A stretch of DNA of 64,000 nt from UBA1413 sp964650525 (GTDB taxonomy: Bacteria > Bacteroidota > Bacteroidia > Bacteroidales > Prolixibacteraceae): positions 124,001 through 188,000 of the forward strand of contig CAZYUA010000001.1 of NCBI GenBank assembly GCA_964650525.1. Reading direction: 5' to 3'. A model generated the notes under the pieces. It saw only the letters and a list, made by a program, of their open reading frames with translations, did no database searches and was not told where the DNA came from. Numbering within the stretch: the stretch's first letter is position 1; every line of letters begins with the position of its first letter. The position numbers were made by a program, and so were the translations under genes. Shown piece by piece: positions 53,266-60,611 of this stretch.

Positions 53266-53330
53266 ATGAAACGAGCATCCCGGCTAAGTCGGGACAAAAG
53301 TTGATGGAAATATTTCCCATGCGAGTTACA
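53266..53330. repeat. Structured 65-base element, copy 2
   Basis: It has the same length, outer arms (ATGAAACGAGCAT and CATGCGAGTTACA) and ACAAAAG loop as copy 1, but hairpin 1 is now CCCGG/TCGGG (53279-53293) and hairpin 2 GGAAA/TTTCC. The two copies are 143 bases apart, start to start, in the 308-base gap before the acylphosphatase gene. Paired changes with constant loops argue for selection on a folded form. Confidence 0.75.
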
Positions 53331-53342
53331 CGGGAATGAAAA

Positions 53343-53361
53343 GCTGAATGAACCATTCAGC
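53343..53361. other. Perfect 8-base-pair hairpin before the acylphosphatase gene
   Basis: GCTGAATG, loop AAC, CATTCAGC, 44 bases before the GTG start and 12 bases after structured copy 2. It could be a small operator or an RNA stem; there is no T tract. Confidence 0.4.
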
Positions 53362-53404
53362 CACATATAATTTAATATCAGAACATTAGCTTAAACATTT
53401 ACGA

Positions 53405-53680
53405 GTGAAATCCAATTATGAGATCCTGGTAAGTGGGAGGGTTCAGGGTGTGGGCTTCCGTTATTATGCCAGACAAATGGCGGAGGAACTGGGGTTAACC
53501 GGCTTTGTGGCTAACCGGCCTGATAGAACCCTCCTGGTGGTTGCCGAAGGCGATAAGGAAGCTCTCGACATGCTGCTGGATACCCTGAAGACAGGCCCTC
53601 CACGGGCGGTTATAAGCCAGGTGACCGTTTCCCGTTCTCCCTGGACAGGAGATTACCCCTCATTTGTCGTCCGGTACTGA
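53405..53680 (+). CDS. acyP: Acylphosphatase
   Basis: A 91-residue acylphosphatase, which hydrolyses acyl phosphates such as carbamoyl phosphate or 1,3-bisphosphoglycerate. The catalytic loop VSGRVQGVGFRYYAR (Arg about residue 19) and the Asn of TGFVANRPD are in place. The start is GTG: no ATG fits in frame upstream, and the product begins at the usual family position. It is 21 bases upstream of the decarboxylase gene. Confidence 0.95.
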   Translation: MKSNYEILVSGRVQGVGFRYYARQMAEELGLTGFVANRPDRTLLVVAEGDKEALDMLLDTLKTGPPRAVISQVTVSRSPWTGDYPSFVVRY

Positions 53681-53701
53681 TGCAGTAAGACCAACTTTGC
53701 C

Positions 53702-55123
53702 ATGAAGGAAAGCTACCATATGACCCCTGCCCAATTCAGGGAAGAGGGGAAAAAGCTCATCGACTGGATTGCCGGTTACTATGAGCAGATAGAACAATAT
53801 CCCGTTTTATCGCAGGTCAGGCCGGGAGAAATTTTCGATCGGTTGCCTTGTCTGCCTCCCCTGGAGGGAGAGTTGTTCGGTCAGATGCTCAAGGATGTGG
53901 ATGAACTTATCCTGCCCGGCATCACCCATTGGCAGTCGCCCGGATTCTTTGCCTATTTTCCGGCAAATGCTTCCTTTCCGGCCATCCTGGGCGACCTTCT
54001 TTCTTCAGGCCTGGGTGTCCAGGGCATGATGTGGGCTACCAGTCCGGCTGCCACAGAGTTGGAAACCCGCGTCCTGGAATGGCTGGTCCAGATGCTGGAC
54101 CTCCCTGCCCGGTTCAGCTGCAACAGTACCGGGGGCGGTGTGATCCAGGACACAGCTTCCATAGCTGCCCTTACGGCCATTGTTGCGGCCAGGGAAAGAG
54201 CTTCCGGCATGCAGTCCAACCGCCAGGGCATCACCCAAAGGTTCGTAGCCTATGTCAGCTCCCAAACCCATTCTTCTGTCGAAAAAGCCATCAAAATTGC
54301 CGGAATAGGAAGCGAAAACCTTCACCTGGTTGACGTGGACCACTCTTTTGCCATGGATCCCGCCAGCCTGGCCCGGCAGATTGCCTCCGACAAAGAGGCA
54401 GGGTCAACCCCGTTCTTTGTGTGTGCCACCCTGGGAACCACTTCCTCCAACGCCATCGACCCCATCAGGGAGATTGGTACCATCTGCCAGAGAGAAAAAC
54501 TGTGGCTCCATGTCGATGGCGCCATGGGAGGTACCGCCCTGCTTTGTCCGGAATTCAGGCACTTTGGCGACGGACTCGAACTGGCCGACAGCTTTTGCTT
54601 CAACCCTCACAAATGGATGTTTACCAATTTCGACTGCGACTGTTTCTGGGTCGCCGACAGAAAACACCTGATCACCACCTTCTCCATACTCCCGGAATAC
54701 CTCCGTAACCAGGCTACCGAATCGGGTGCCGTTTTCGACTACCGCGACTGGCATATCCAACTGGGAAGAAGATTCCGTTCCCTGAAATTATGGTTTGTGA
54801 TCCGCCACTACGGCCTGGACGGACTGCAGCATCATATCCGCCAGCATGTCGCCCTGGCCCGTGAATTTGCCGACTGGATAAGAAACTCCGGGCAGTTTGA
54901 ACTGGTCACAGACCCTCCCCTGAACCTGGTATGCTTCCGGCTTCACGGAACCGACGACGAAAACATGGAACTGATGAACACCATCAACCGCGAAGGAAAG
55001 ATCTTTTTCACCCATACCCGGCTGAATAACAGGATCGTTTTGCGGCTTTGTATCGCGCAAACCCATACCACTCGCACCCACGTCGAAAGGGCTATGGAAA
55101 TCCTTTCCCGGAATGCCCGGTGA
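53702..55123 (+). CDS. PLP-dependent group II decarboxylase (aromatic amino acid type)
   Basis: A 473-residue decarboxylase of the aromatic-L-amino-acid / tyrosine decarboxylase branch. The HWQSPGFFAYFPANASFP segment (about residue 78), SSQTHSSVEKA with the PLP-stacking His (about 185), LWLHVDGAMGG with the pyridine-binding Asp (about 270) and NPHKWMFTNFDCD with the PLP lysine (about 302) are all present. It would turn aromatic amino acids into amines with CO2 release; the exact substrate (Tyr, Trp, DOPA, Phe) cannot be told. It follows acyP by 21 bases, with no evident functional tie. Confidence 0.9.
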   Translation: MKESYHMTPAQFREEGKKLIDWIAGYYEQIEQYPVLSQVRPGEIFDRLPCLPPLEGELFGQMLKDVDELILPGITHWQSPGFFAYFPANASFPAILGDLLSSGLGVQGMMWATSPAATELETRVLEWLVQMLDLPARFSCNSTGGGVIQDTASIAALTAIVAARERASGMQSNRQGITQRFVAYVSSQTHSSVEKAIKIAGIGSENLHLVDVDHSFAMDPASLARQIASDKEAGSTPFFVCATLGTTSSNAIDPIREIGTICQREKLWLHVDGAMGGTALLCPEFRHFGDGLELADSFCFNPHKWMFTNFDCDCFWVADRKHLITTFSILPEYLRNQATESGAVFDYRDWHIQLGRRFRSLKLWFVIRHYGLDGLQHHIRQHVALAREFADWIRNSGQFELVTDPPLNLVCFRLHGTDDENMELMNTINREGKIFFTHTRLNNRIVLRLCIAQTHTTRTHVERAMEILSRNAR

Positions 55124-55193
55124 CAGGAAGGTCCGACCTCCTGATTCTTTCTGTGAACTGCAATAAAGGTTGTTCTTACTTTTTAAAAATTCT

Positions 55194-55201
55194 TATCTTT
55201 A
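55194..55201 (+). promoter_or_regulatory. Possible -7 element of araA
   Basis: TATCTTTA, with a TTG 21 bases upstream (55170-55172), lies 162 bases before the araA ATG and would give a long untranslated leader. Nothing else is recognised in the 239-base gap after the decarboxylase gene. Confidence 0.35.
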
Positions 55202-55362
55202 CACTCCGACCGCTCGTACCGCCAGTCAGGTGGGGCCTTCACCAGTTATACACCAACGACCGGGGTGCCCTCAGTAAACGGTTGACCGTCAATAATATCG
55301 TTTGTAACCAACAACCGGCAAGAGAGATTGCCTTTTACCAACTAATAACAAAATCGTCAGAG

Positions 55363-56871
55363 ATGAAAAAACTTTTCAACCTGGAAGTATGGTTTGTTAC
55401 AGGTAGCCAGGACCTGTATGGCGAAAAAACCCTGGAACAGGTAGACAGGGATTCGATGGAAATTGCCCACGATCTGAATATGTGCGAAAACATCCCTGTG
55501 AAAGTGGTCTTCAAGCCGGTGCTTACAACTTCCGAATCCATTCTGCAATTGTGCATTGATGCCAATTCTTCACCGGAATGCGTGGGGATCATCACCTGGA
55601 TGCATACGTTCTCTCCGGCTAAAATGTGGATTGCGGGGCTCAGGATTCTGAACAAACCCCTGTTGCACCTGCATACCCAATTTAACCGTGATATTCCCTA
55701 TGCCGACATAGATATGGATTTCATGAACCTGAACCAGTCGGCGCATGGCGGCAGGGAATATGGATTTATTGTCAGCCGGTTGCGGAAAAACCGCAAGGTG
55801 TTGGTAGGCCACTGGAAAGACCAGCAAATAAGGGAACGGGTAGGCATCTGGACCCGGGTTGCCGTTGCCTGGAACGACTGGCAAAAGGGAAAAGTGGCCC
55901 GTTTTGGGGACAATATGCGCGAAGTAGCTGTTACCGAAGGCGATAAAGTGGAAGCTCAGATCCGCTTCGGGTTTTCAGTCAGCGGATTTGGTATTGGTGA
56001 CCTGGTAGCCGCTATCAGGGATGTTTCTGAGTCGGAGGTCGCCCGGCTGGTGGATGAATATATGACCCTTTATGATGTTGACAAGGCAGGTCAACCCGGC
56101 GGAGAGTACCATAAGAATGTAAGGGTACAGGCTCTTTACGAACTGGGAATGAAGGCTTTCCTGGCTGACGGTGGCTTTACCGCTTTTACCACTACTTTTG
56201 AGGATCTTCACGGGCTTGAGCAGCTCCCCGGGCTGGCCGTGCAGCGGTTGATGAGCCAGGGCTACGGTTTTGGTGCCGAGGGTGACTGGAAACACTCTGC
56301 CCTGGTCCGTGCTATCAAGGTCATGGGTACCGGTTTGCCGGGCGGAACTTCATTCATGGAAGATTATACCTACCACCTGGATCCCGCAGGCATGAAAGTC
56401 CTGGGAGCTCACATGCTGGAGATATGCCCTTCAACCGCCAAATCCAAACCCCGGCTGGAAGTTCATCCCCTCGGAATCGGAGGGAAAGCCGATCCTGCCC
56501 GTCTGGTTTTTAACGTCCCCGACGGACCGGCTGTCAATGCATCGGTCATTGATCTGGGAAACCGATTCCGGATGATCGTCAATACTGTAATGGTGGTAAC
56601 CCCGGATGCTGATTTTCCCAAACTGCCGGTGGCCAGAGCCATGTGGAAACCACAACCCGACCTGCAAACCGGCGCTGCTGCCTGGATTCTCGCCGGCGGA
56701 GCCCATCATACCGCTTTTAGTCAGTCGATCACCAAAGAATACCTGGAGGATTTTGCTGAAATCGCAGACGTAGAATTCCTGCTGATCGACGAAAAGACTA
56801 CCATCCCCGCCATCAAAAATGAACTCCGGTGGAACGAAGTCTACTATCTGCTTAACAAAGCACTGAGGTAG
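55363..56871 (+). CDS. araA: L-arabinose isomerase
   Basis: A 502-residue isomerase turning L-arabinose into L-ribulose. NLEVWFVTGSQDLYGEKTLEQV at the start is diagnostic, followed by WMHTFSPAKMWI, TQFNRDIPYADIDMDFMNLNQSAHG (with an active-site His), AEGDWKHSALVRA and SFMEDYTYHLD, which include the metal-binding Glu and His residues. The frame is open back to 55048, but that would overlap the decarboxylase gene and add unrelated residues. No araB or araD is adjacent here; the xylose operon follows 3.7 kb on. Confidence 0.97.
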   Translation: MKKLFNLEVWFVTGSQDLYGEKTLEQVDRDSMEIAHDLNMCENIPVKVVFKPVLTTSESILQLCIDANSSPECVGIITWMHTFSPAKMWIAGLRILNKPLLHLHTQFNRDIPYADIDMDFMNLNQSAHGGREYGFIVSRLRKNRKVLVGHWKDQQIRERVGIWTRVAVAWNDWQKGKVARFGDNMREVAVTEGDKVEAQIRFGFSVSGFGIGDLVAAIRDVSESEVARLVDEYMTLYDVDKAGQPGGEYHKNVRVQALYELGMKAFLADGGFTAFTTTFEDLHGLEQLPGLAVQRLMSQGYGFGAEGDWKHSALVRAIKVMGTGLPGGTSFMEDYTYHLDPAGMKVLGAHMLEICPSTAKSKPRLEVHPLGIGGKADPARLVFNVPDGPAVNASVIDLGNRFRMIVNTVMVVTPDADFPKLPVARAMWKPQPDLQTGAAAWILAGGAHHTAFSQSITKEYLEDFAEIADVEFLLIDEKTTIPAIKNELRWNEVYYLLNKALR

Positions 56872-56942
56872 CCCGGAAACCCCAAAGGTGAAGCTCTGCA
56901 GGAATCAGACAACAACCTCAATCCTGCCTGCTCCGGATGAAA

Positions 56943-58142
56943 TCACCCGGATTCCCGGCGTTGCCTGAGCAGCTCTTCATAGCTGTCTTCTACCGGTATC
57001 AGGGGATAATGAAGAGGATGGGAATAATTCATGTATTTCAATACCGCAAAAGCATTGAAGATCTGGTAAAACCGACTATTGAATACCTCCTGCCGGCTGC
57101 AGTTCCGGCTAAGCTCCTCCAGCCGGGAGAGGGTGTCTCCTGAAGCCAGAAATGCGGTTATTGGCCGGGGAAGTTGCTGTTTCACCCCTTCACCCTCCTC
57201 ACGCGTCATCCGGTAAAACAGATGCCTGAGCTGGAAGAGAACCTTCAGGTCCTTGAATGCGCGGAAGTTGAAAGCAAGGGTTGCTTCGTCGGTGTCCTCC
57301 ATCCATTTTTTCATCGCGGCGCCGGTGCCGAAGGGTACCCTGTCAGAAACCCGCGCTGAAGGGTAAACACAGGTAGATTCAATGGTCCCGACTGTTCCTA
57401 CCAGGGTGAGGTTCTGCAGGAAATAAAAATCTTCTCCCGCTTTGCGGCGCGACATACCCCCTCTTTTTACATAGGCTCCCGCCGTTACGGCAAACGCAGA
57501 TCCTACCGTGTAGAGGGCGTAGGGGTGCCCTGTCCATTCCAATGATTCCTTATAGTAGCGGAGGTACTTTTCGTACTGAAGTATGCCCCGGAGCTGCCTT
57601 TCAGACAAACCATCCCTTTGATGGCTGAACCGGATGGTAGCCCCGGCCTGGCCGGGATACCGTTGAAAGTGGGTTTCAATTTCGACCAGGTAATTCTCGT
57701 CCACCAGGGTATCGGCATCCAGCGATACGATGATTCCTTCCGGCCGGTTTAGCCGGTGAAAGCGGTATACGGCCTCATCCATACCGCATTTGCGGGCAAG
57801 CCCGGCCCCAGCCCATCTGGCAGCAAGTGCAACCGGCCCCACAGGGTGAAATACCAGATCATCATCTGCCGGAAGATGATCTTTCCACTCCAGGATTTCA
57901 AGCAAGGTCTTGTGATTGAAGGCATGTACTTCCTCCGGTGCATTTTCTGATTCATTGATCAGAATAATCACTTCGGTTTTGTTTTTTGTGCGGCGACACC
58001 GCTGCAGGGATTCCAGGGTCAGCAGGATATCCGGTTCCCGGAAGCAGGGAATCACAACTATCATGGTTGTCCGGACGTGCGGCAAAACAGGTATCAGAGA
58101 GCCGGCCAGCCCCGGAGCTTTCAGATAATTGCCGGCAAACAT
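56943..58142 (-). CDS. Glycosyltransferase family 2 protein
   Basis: A 399-residue GT2-type enzyme. MIVVIPCFREPD opens the nucleotide-sugar fold at about residue 27, and GIIVSLDADTLVDENYL holds the DxD motif (about 138). A late GMSRRKAGEDFYFLQNL provides the ED catalytic pair, and YPSARVSDRVPFGTG follows. The first 26 residues before the fold look non-essential, so the start may be the ATG at 58064. There is no membrane helix. It starts 12 bases after the OmpH-like gene, an unexpected operon partner. Acceptor and donor sugars are unknown. Confidence 0.87.
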   Translation of the reverse strand: MFAGNYLKAPGLAGSLIPVLPHVRTTMIVVIPCFREPDILLTLESLQRCRRTKNKTEVIILINESENAPEEVHAFNHKTLLEILEWKDHLPADDDLVFHPVGPVALAARWAGAGLARKCGMDEAVYRFHRLNRPEGIIVSLDADTLVDENYLVEIETHFQRYPGQAGATIRFSHQRDGLSERQLRGILQYEKYLRYYKESLEWTGHPYALYTVGSAFAVTAGAYVKRGGMSRRKAGEDFYFLQNLTLVGTVGTIESTCVYPSARVSDRVPFGTGAAMKKWMEDTDEATLAFNFRAFKDLKVLFQLRHLFYRMTREEGEGVKQQLPRPITAFLASGDTLSRLEELSRNCSRQEVFNSRFYQIFNAFAVLKYMNYSHPLHYPLIPVEDSYEELLRQRRESG

Positions 58143-58154
58143 GATGAGGATACC

Positions 58155-58757
58155 CTATTTGGCCGCAACCGACGCCTGGTAACGGCTGTTCATCTGCGCC
58201 AGGACCTCTTTCGTAATATTGGTGGTTTCAGGCCCGAGCAACACATCGGCAGAGTTTAAAATAAAATCAAAATCCTTCCCTGTATTGTACACCTTAAGGT
58301 AATTGATCAGACTGTCAATCAGCAGCTGGTTGTTGCTCTGCTGCATCTCGGCAAGTTTCGTCGACAATTCCTGGTCTAGCCTGGTAATTTCCTGTTCCTT
58401 ATTGACCAGCCTGTCCCGTTCCTGAATCGCCCTCTGCTCGGTCAGAAAACCTCCCCGCTGTAACTTTTGCTGGAAATCTGTGGCTTCCTTCTCAAACGCG
58501 CTCCTCTTTGCTCCGTATTCCTTCGTGTAGGCTTCCTGCTTTTGGGTAAACTCATCGTGCAGTACCTGTGCAAGATCATAATTCAGAATCAGGGAATCTA
58601 CTTTCAGGTAAGCTATCTTCAGCCTGTTTCCCTCCACTGCTTCCATCTCTTCAGCACTCCCGGTATTCCGGATCCCCACTCTTGTAAAATGCAAAATGTA
58701 CAGAATTATCAACCCGATAAACAACGCACCAATCGCAATCCATGAAGTTCCTTTCAT
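58155..58757 (-). CDS. OmpH / Skp family periplasmic protein
   Basis: A 200-residue protein with an N-terminal membrane or signal segment (residues 5-22), a beta-strand LKIAYLKVDSLILNYDLAQ typical of OmpH, a long charged coiled coil (about 60-150) and a final beta-strand region (FDFILNSADVLLG). Skp-like proteins hold outer-membrane proteins unfolded in the periplasm. The frame starts at a TTG at 58763, but the TATCTTTG box at 58774-58781 puts transcription just before the ATG at 58757. Confidence 0.85.
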   Translation of the reverse strand: MKGTSWIAIGALFIGLIILYILHFTRVGIRNTGSAEEMEAVEGNRLKIAYLKVDSLILNYDLAQVLHDEFTQKQEAYTKEYGAKRSAFEKEATDFQQKLQRGGFLTEQRAIQERDRLVNKEQEITRLDQELSTKLAEMQQSNNQLLIDSLINYLKVYNTGKDFDFILNSADVLLGPETTNITKEVLAQMNSRYQASVAAK

Positions 58758-58773
58758 CTTCAATCATTTTTTG

Positions 58774-58781
58774 CAAAGATA
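58774..58781 (-). promoter_or_regulatory. -7 element of the OmpH-like gene
   Basis: TATCTTTG on the minus strand is a full consensus match 17 bases before the ATG at 58757. Confidence 0.5.
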
Positions 58782-58969
58782 ATGGTTTACTCCGAATGCT
58801 ATGTACTCGCTATCTGATTTTTAATAGTTTGAAAAACAGAAGGGTAGTAATATTTCTATGCTGAAAGTCATGTTTTTGTTCTGAGAAACGTCATTGAAAT
58901 GTGGTCCTTGGGGTTGTACTTTTATCCGCTGTACCAAGTCTGCATCCTTGATCATCAATCATTCAGAAT

Positions 58970-59881
58970 ATGATAAACAAACTCATCTCCGGAATTCTGC
59001 CCTATATGCCCCAGAAACTGGTATGGATTTTTTCACAGCGGTATATAGCAGGAAAAACGATCGAAGACGGAATCAGGGCTTCGCACGAAATGAACAAAGA
59101 AGGTTGCCTGGTAACTGTTGATTTGCTGGGGGAATTTATCACCCAAACCGAAGAGGCCTTAGCCAATAAAAACAGTTACCTGGAAATCATAGACCGTTTC
59201 ACTGCTGAGGGTGTTAAAGGCAATTTTTCCATCAAACCGACCATGTTCGGGCTGTTGCTTGACGAGGAACTCTGCTACCGGTATATACGGGAAGTTGTTG
59301 CCAAAGCTGCTGACAAGAAGAGCTTTATCCGGATCGACATGGAGGACAGTCAATGCGTTGACAGGGAGATCGGACTTTACCGGAGACTGAAACAGGAGTT
59401 TCCCCTGAGTGTGGGATTGGTATTGCAGGCATACCTCCGCCGGACCTTTGCTGACCTGTCATCGATGATGGATCTCCATACGGCAGAAGCACCCCTGAAT
59501 TTCAGGCTTTGTAAAGGCATCTACATCGAGCCTGAAAAAATTGCTTACAAAGGCTATCAGGAGGTTCGCGATAATTTCCTGCTTTTGCTGGATTTCATGC
59601 TGAAAAACGGAATCTACACGGGGATTGCCACCCATGACCGTTACCTGGTAGAGGAGGCCGGCAAACGCATTGACCGTTACGGGGTGGACCCATCGCAGTA
59701 TGAATTCCAGATGCTCTACGGGGTGACGCCGGAACTTAGGGCTTCTATTGTCAGCCGGGGAAAGGCCATGCGGATTTATGTTCCCTTCGGTGAAAAATGG
59801 TTCGGTTACAGCACCCGGCGCCTCAAGGAAAATCCCAAAATAGCCTCCCAGATCATAAAGGCCTTGTTCGTCAGGGGATGA
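58970..59881 (+). CDS. Proline dehydrogenase
   Basis: A 303-residue stand-alone PRODH, a FAD-dependent TIM barrel that oxidises proline to pyrroline-5-carboxylate at the inner membrane. Motifs are GNFSIKPTMFGLLLD, FIRIDMEDS, LVLQAYLRRT, FRLCKGIY, GIATHDRYLVEEA, EFQMLYGV and the C-terminal substrate helix YSTRRLKENP with its paired arginines. Length matches the monofunctional family; no P5C dehydrogenase domain is fused. A TACTTTTA with a TTG 20 bases upstream (58894-58924) is a weak promoter candidate. Confidence 0.93.
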   Translation: MINKLISGILPYMPQKLVWIFSQRYIAGKTIEDGIRASHEMNKEGCLVTVDLLGEFITQTEEALANKNSYLEIIDRFTAEGVKGNFSIKPTMFGLLLDEELCYRYIREVVAKAADKKSFIRIDMEDSQCVDREIGLYRRLKQEFPLSVGLVLQAYLRRTFADLSSMMDLHTAEAPLNFRLCKGIYIEPEKIAYKGYQEVRDNFLLLLDFMLKNGIYTGIATHDRYLVEEAGKRIDRYGVDPSQYEFQMLYGVTPELRASIVSRGKAMRIYVPFGEKWFGYSTRRLKENPKIASQIIKALFVRG

Positions 59882-59918
59882 CCTGTTCCACTCAAGCGGC
59901 TGTCCCGAACAGGGTCAT
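59878..59918. terminator. Hairpin shared by two convergent genes
   Basis: ATGACCTGTTC (59878-59888) pairs with GAACAGGGTCAT (59907-59918) apart from one bulged G. The arms include the stop codons of both the proline dehydrogenase and the nitroreductase genes. No strong T tract is present, so it is only a possible bidirectional terminator. Confidence 0.35.
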
Positions 59919-60487
59919 TCCAAGGAAAACAGAATCTCTTTAAGCGGTCGCTTCGGAACATGGTGGACTCCGTTTTCATCGCGCCAGTAGCGAATGTCGG
60001 TACCCGACAACTCTTCTGTGACCACGGTTTCATCCGGTTTCCCGAGCGCCAGGATCCACCGGATTTCAAGATAACCCGGTAATCCGAGTATTCCGGCCAC
60101 CTTTTCCCGGTTGACCGACCCGATGATGCACCCTCCATAACCCTCTTCCACCGCACCCAGCAGGATGGTTTGCATGGCAATCCCATCGTCGCAATAGCAA
60201 TGATCGCTGATTCTTTTATCCAATAGCACGGCAATATAGGCAGCTGGCCGTTCGCCGGGAACAGGTCCGGGCCACTCCGTAAGGTATCCCGCCCACGACA
60301 AGTGCTGAAATAGCTGCTCATTTTTTGCTGCTCCGGTCGATCCGGCAAATTTCAGGGGTTGCATGTTTCTGCCTGAAGCACCATATCGTGCCAGTCCTAT
60401 CCACCTCTCCAGCTGGCCCGGCGTTATGCGCTCCTGTTCCTTAAACCGGCGGTAACTTCTGTTTTTTTCAACCAGTTCCGAAATCAT
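59915..60487 (-). CDS. Nitroreductase family protein
   Basis: A 190-residue FMN oxidoreductase of the nitroreductase family. NRSYRRFKEQERI (FMN phosphate arginines) lies near the start, followed by ARYGASGRNMQPLKF, GIAMQTILLGAVEEGYGGCIIG and VNREKVAGILGLPGYLEI. Likely NAD(P)H-dependent; substrate unknown. The frame opens at 60514, but the TATCTTTG -7 box at 60520-60527 makes the ATG at 60487 the real start. Confidence 0.9.
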   Translation of the reverse strand: MISELVEKNRSYRRFKEQERITPGQLERWIGLARYGASGRNMQPLKFAGSTGAAKNEQLFQHLSWAGYLTEWPGPVPGERPAAYIAVLLDKRISDHCYCDDGIAMQTILLGAVEEGYGGCIIGSVNREKVAGILGLPGYLEIRWILALGKPDETVVTEELSGTDIRYWRDENGVHHVPKRPLKEILFSLE

Positions 60488-60519
60488 GATTCTTTGTTTT
60501 TTTGGCGTGATCAATACCG

Positions 60520-60527
60520 CAAAGATA
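60520..60527 (-). promoter_or_regulatory. -7 element of the nitroreductase gene
   Basis: TATCTTTG on the minus strand is a full consensus match 33 bases before the ATG at 60487. Confidence 0.5.
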
Positions 60528-60551
60528 CAAAGGGAATGTAAAAAATAATCT

Positions 60552-60559
60552 TAATTTTG
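60552..60559 (+). promoter_or_regulatory. -7 element of the xylBAE operon
   Basis: TAATTTTG on the plus strand matches TAnnTTTG in full, 53 bases before the xylB ATG. It is back to back with the nitroreductase promoter, 25 bases away. Confidence 0.42.
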
Positions 60560-60611
60560 AAGGTCGGAATAGCGGGGATGGCAGGAATGTTGTTATAAAT
60601 TGTTATCATTC

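Noticed and set aside
53123..53330. Hammerhead, twister or a known riboswitch class for the paired elements
   Set aside because: Neither strand shows the hammerhead CUGAUGA...GAAA core, the twister conserved loops, or conserved cores of riboswitches that I know. It is kept only as an unassigned structured element.
53343..53361. Terminator before acyP
   Set aside because: The stem is perfect but has no following T run, and it lies upstream of, not after, a gene on its strand.
55048..55362. A longer araA starting at 55048
   Set aside because: It would overlap the decarboxylase end by 76 bases and add residues unlike AraA; the ATG at 55363 begins the family motif.
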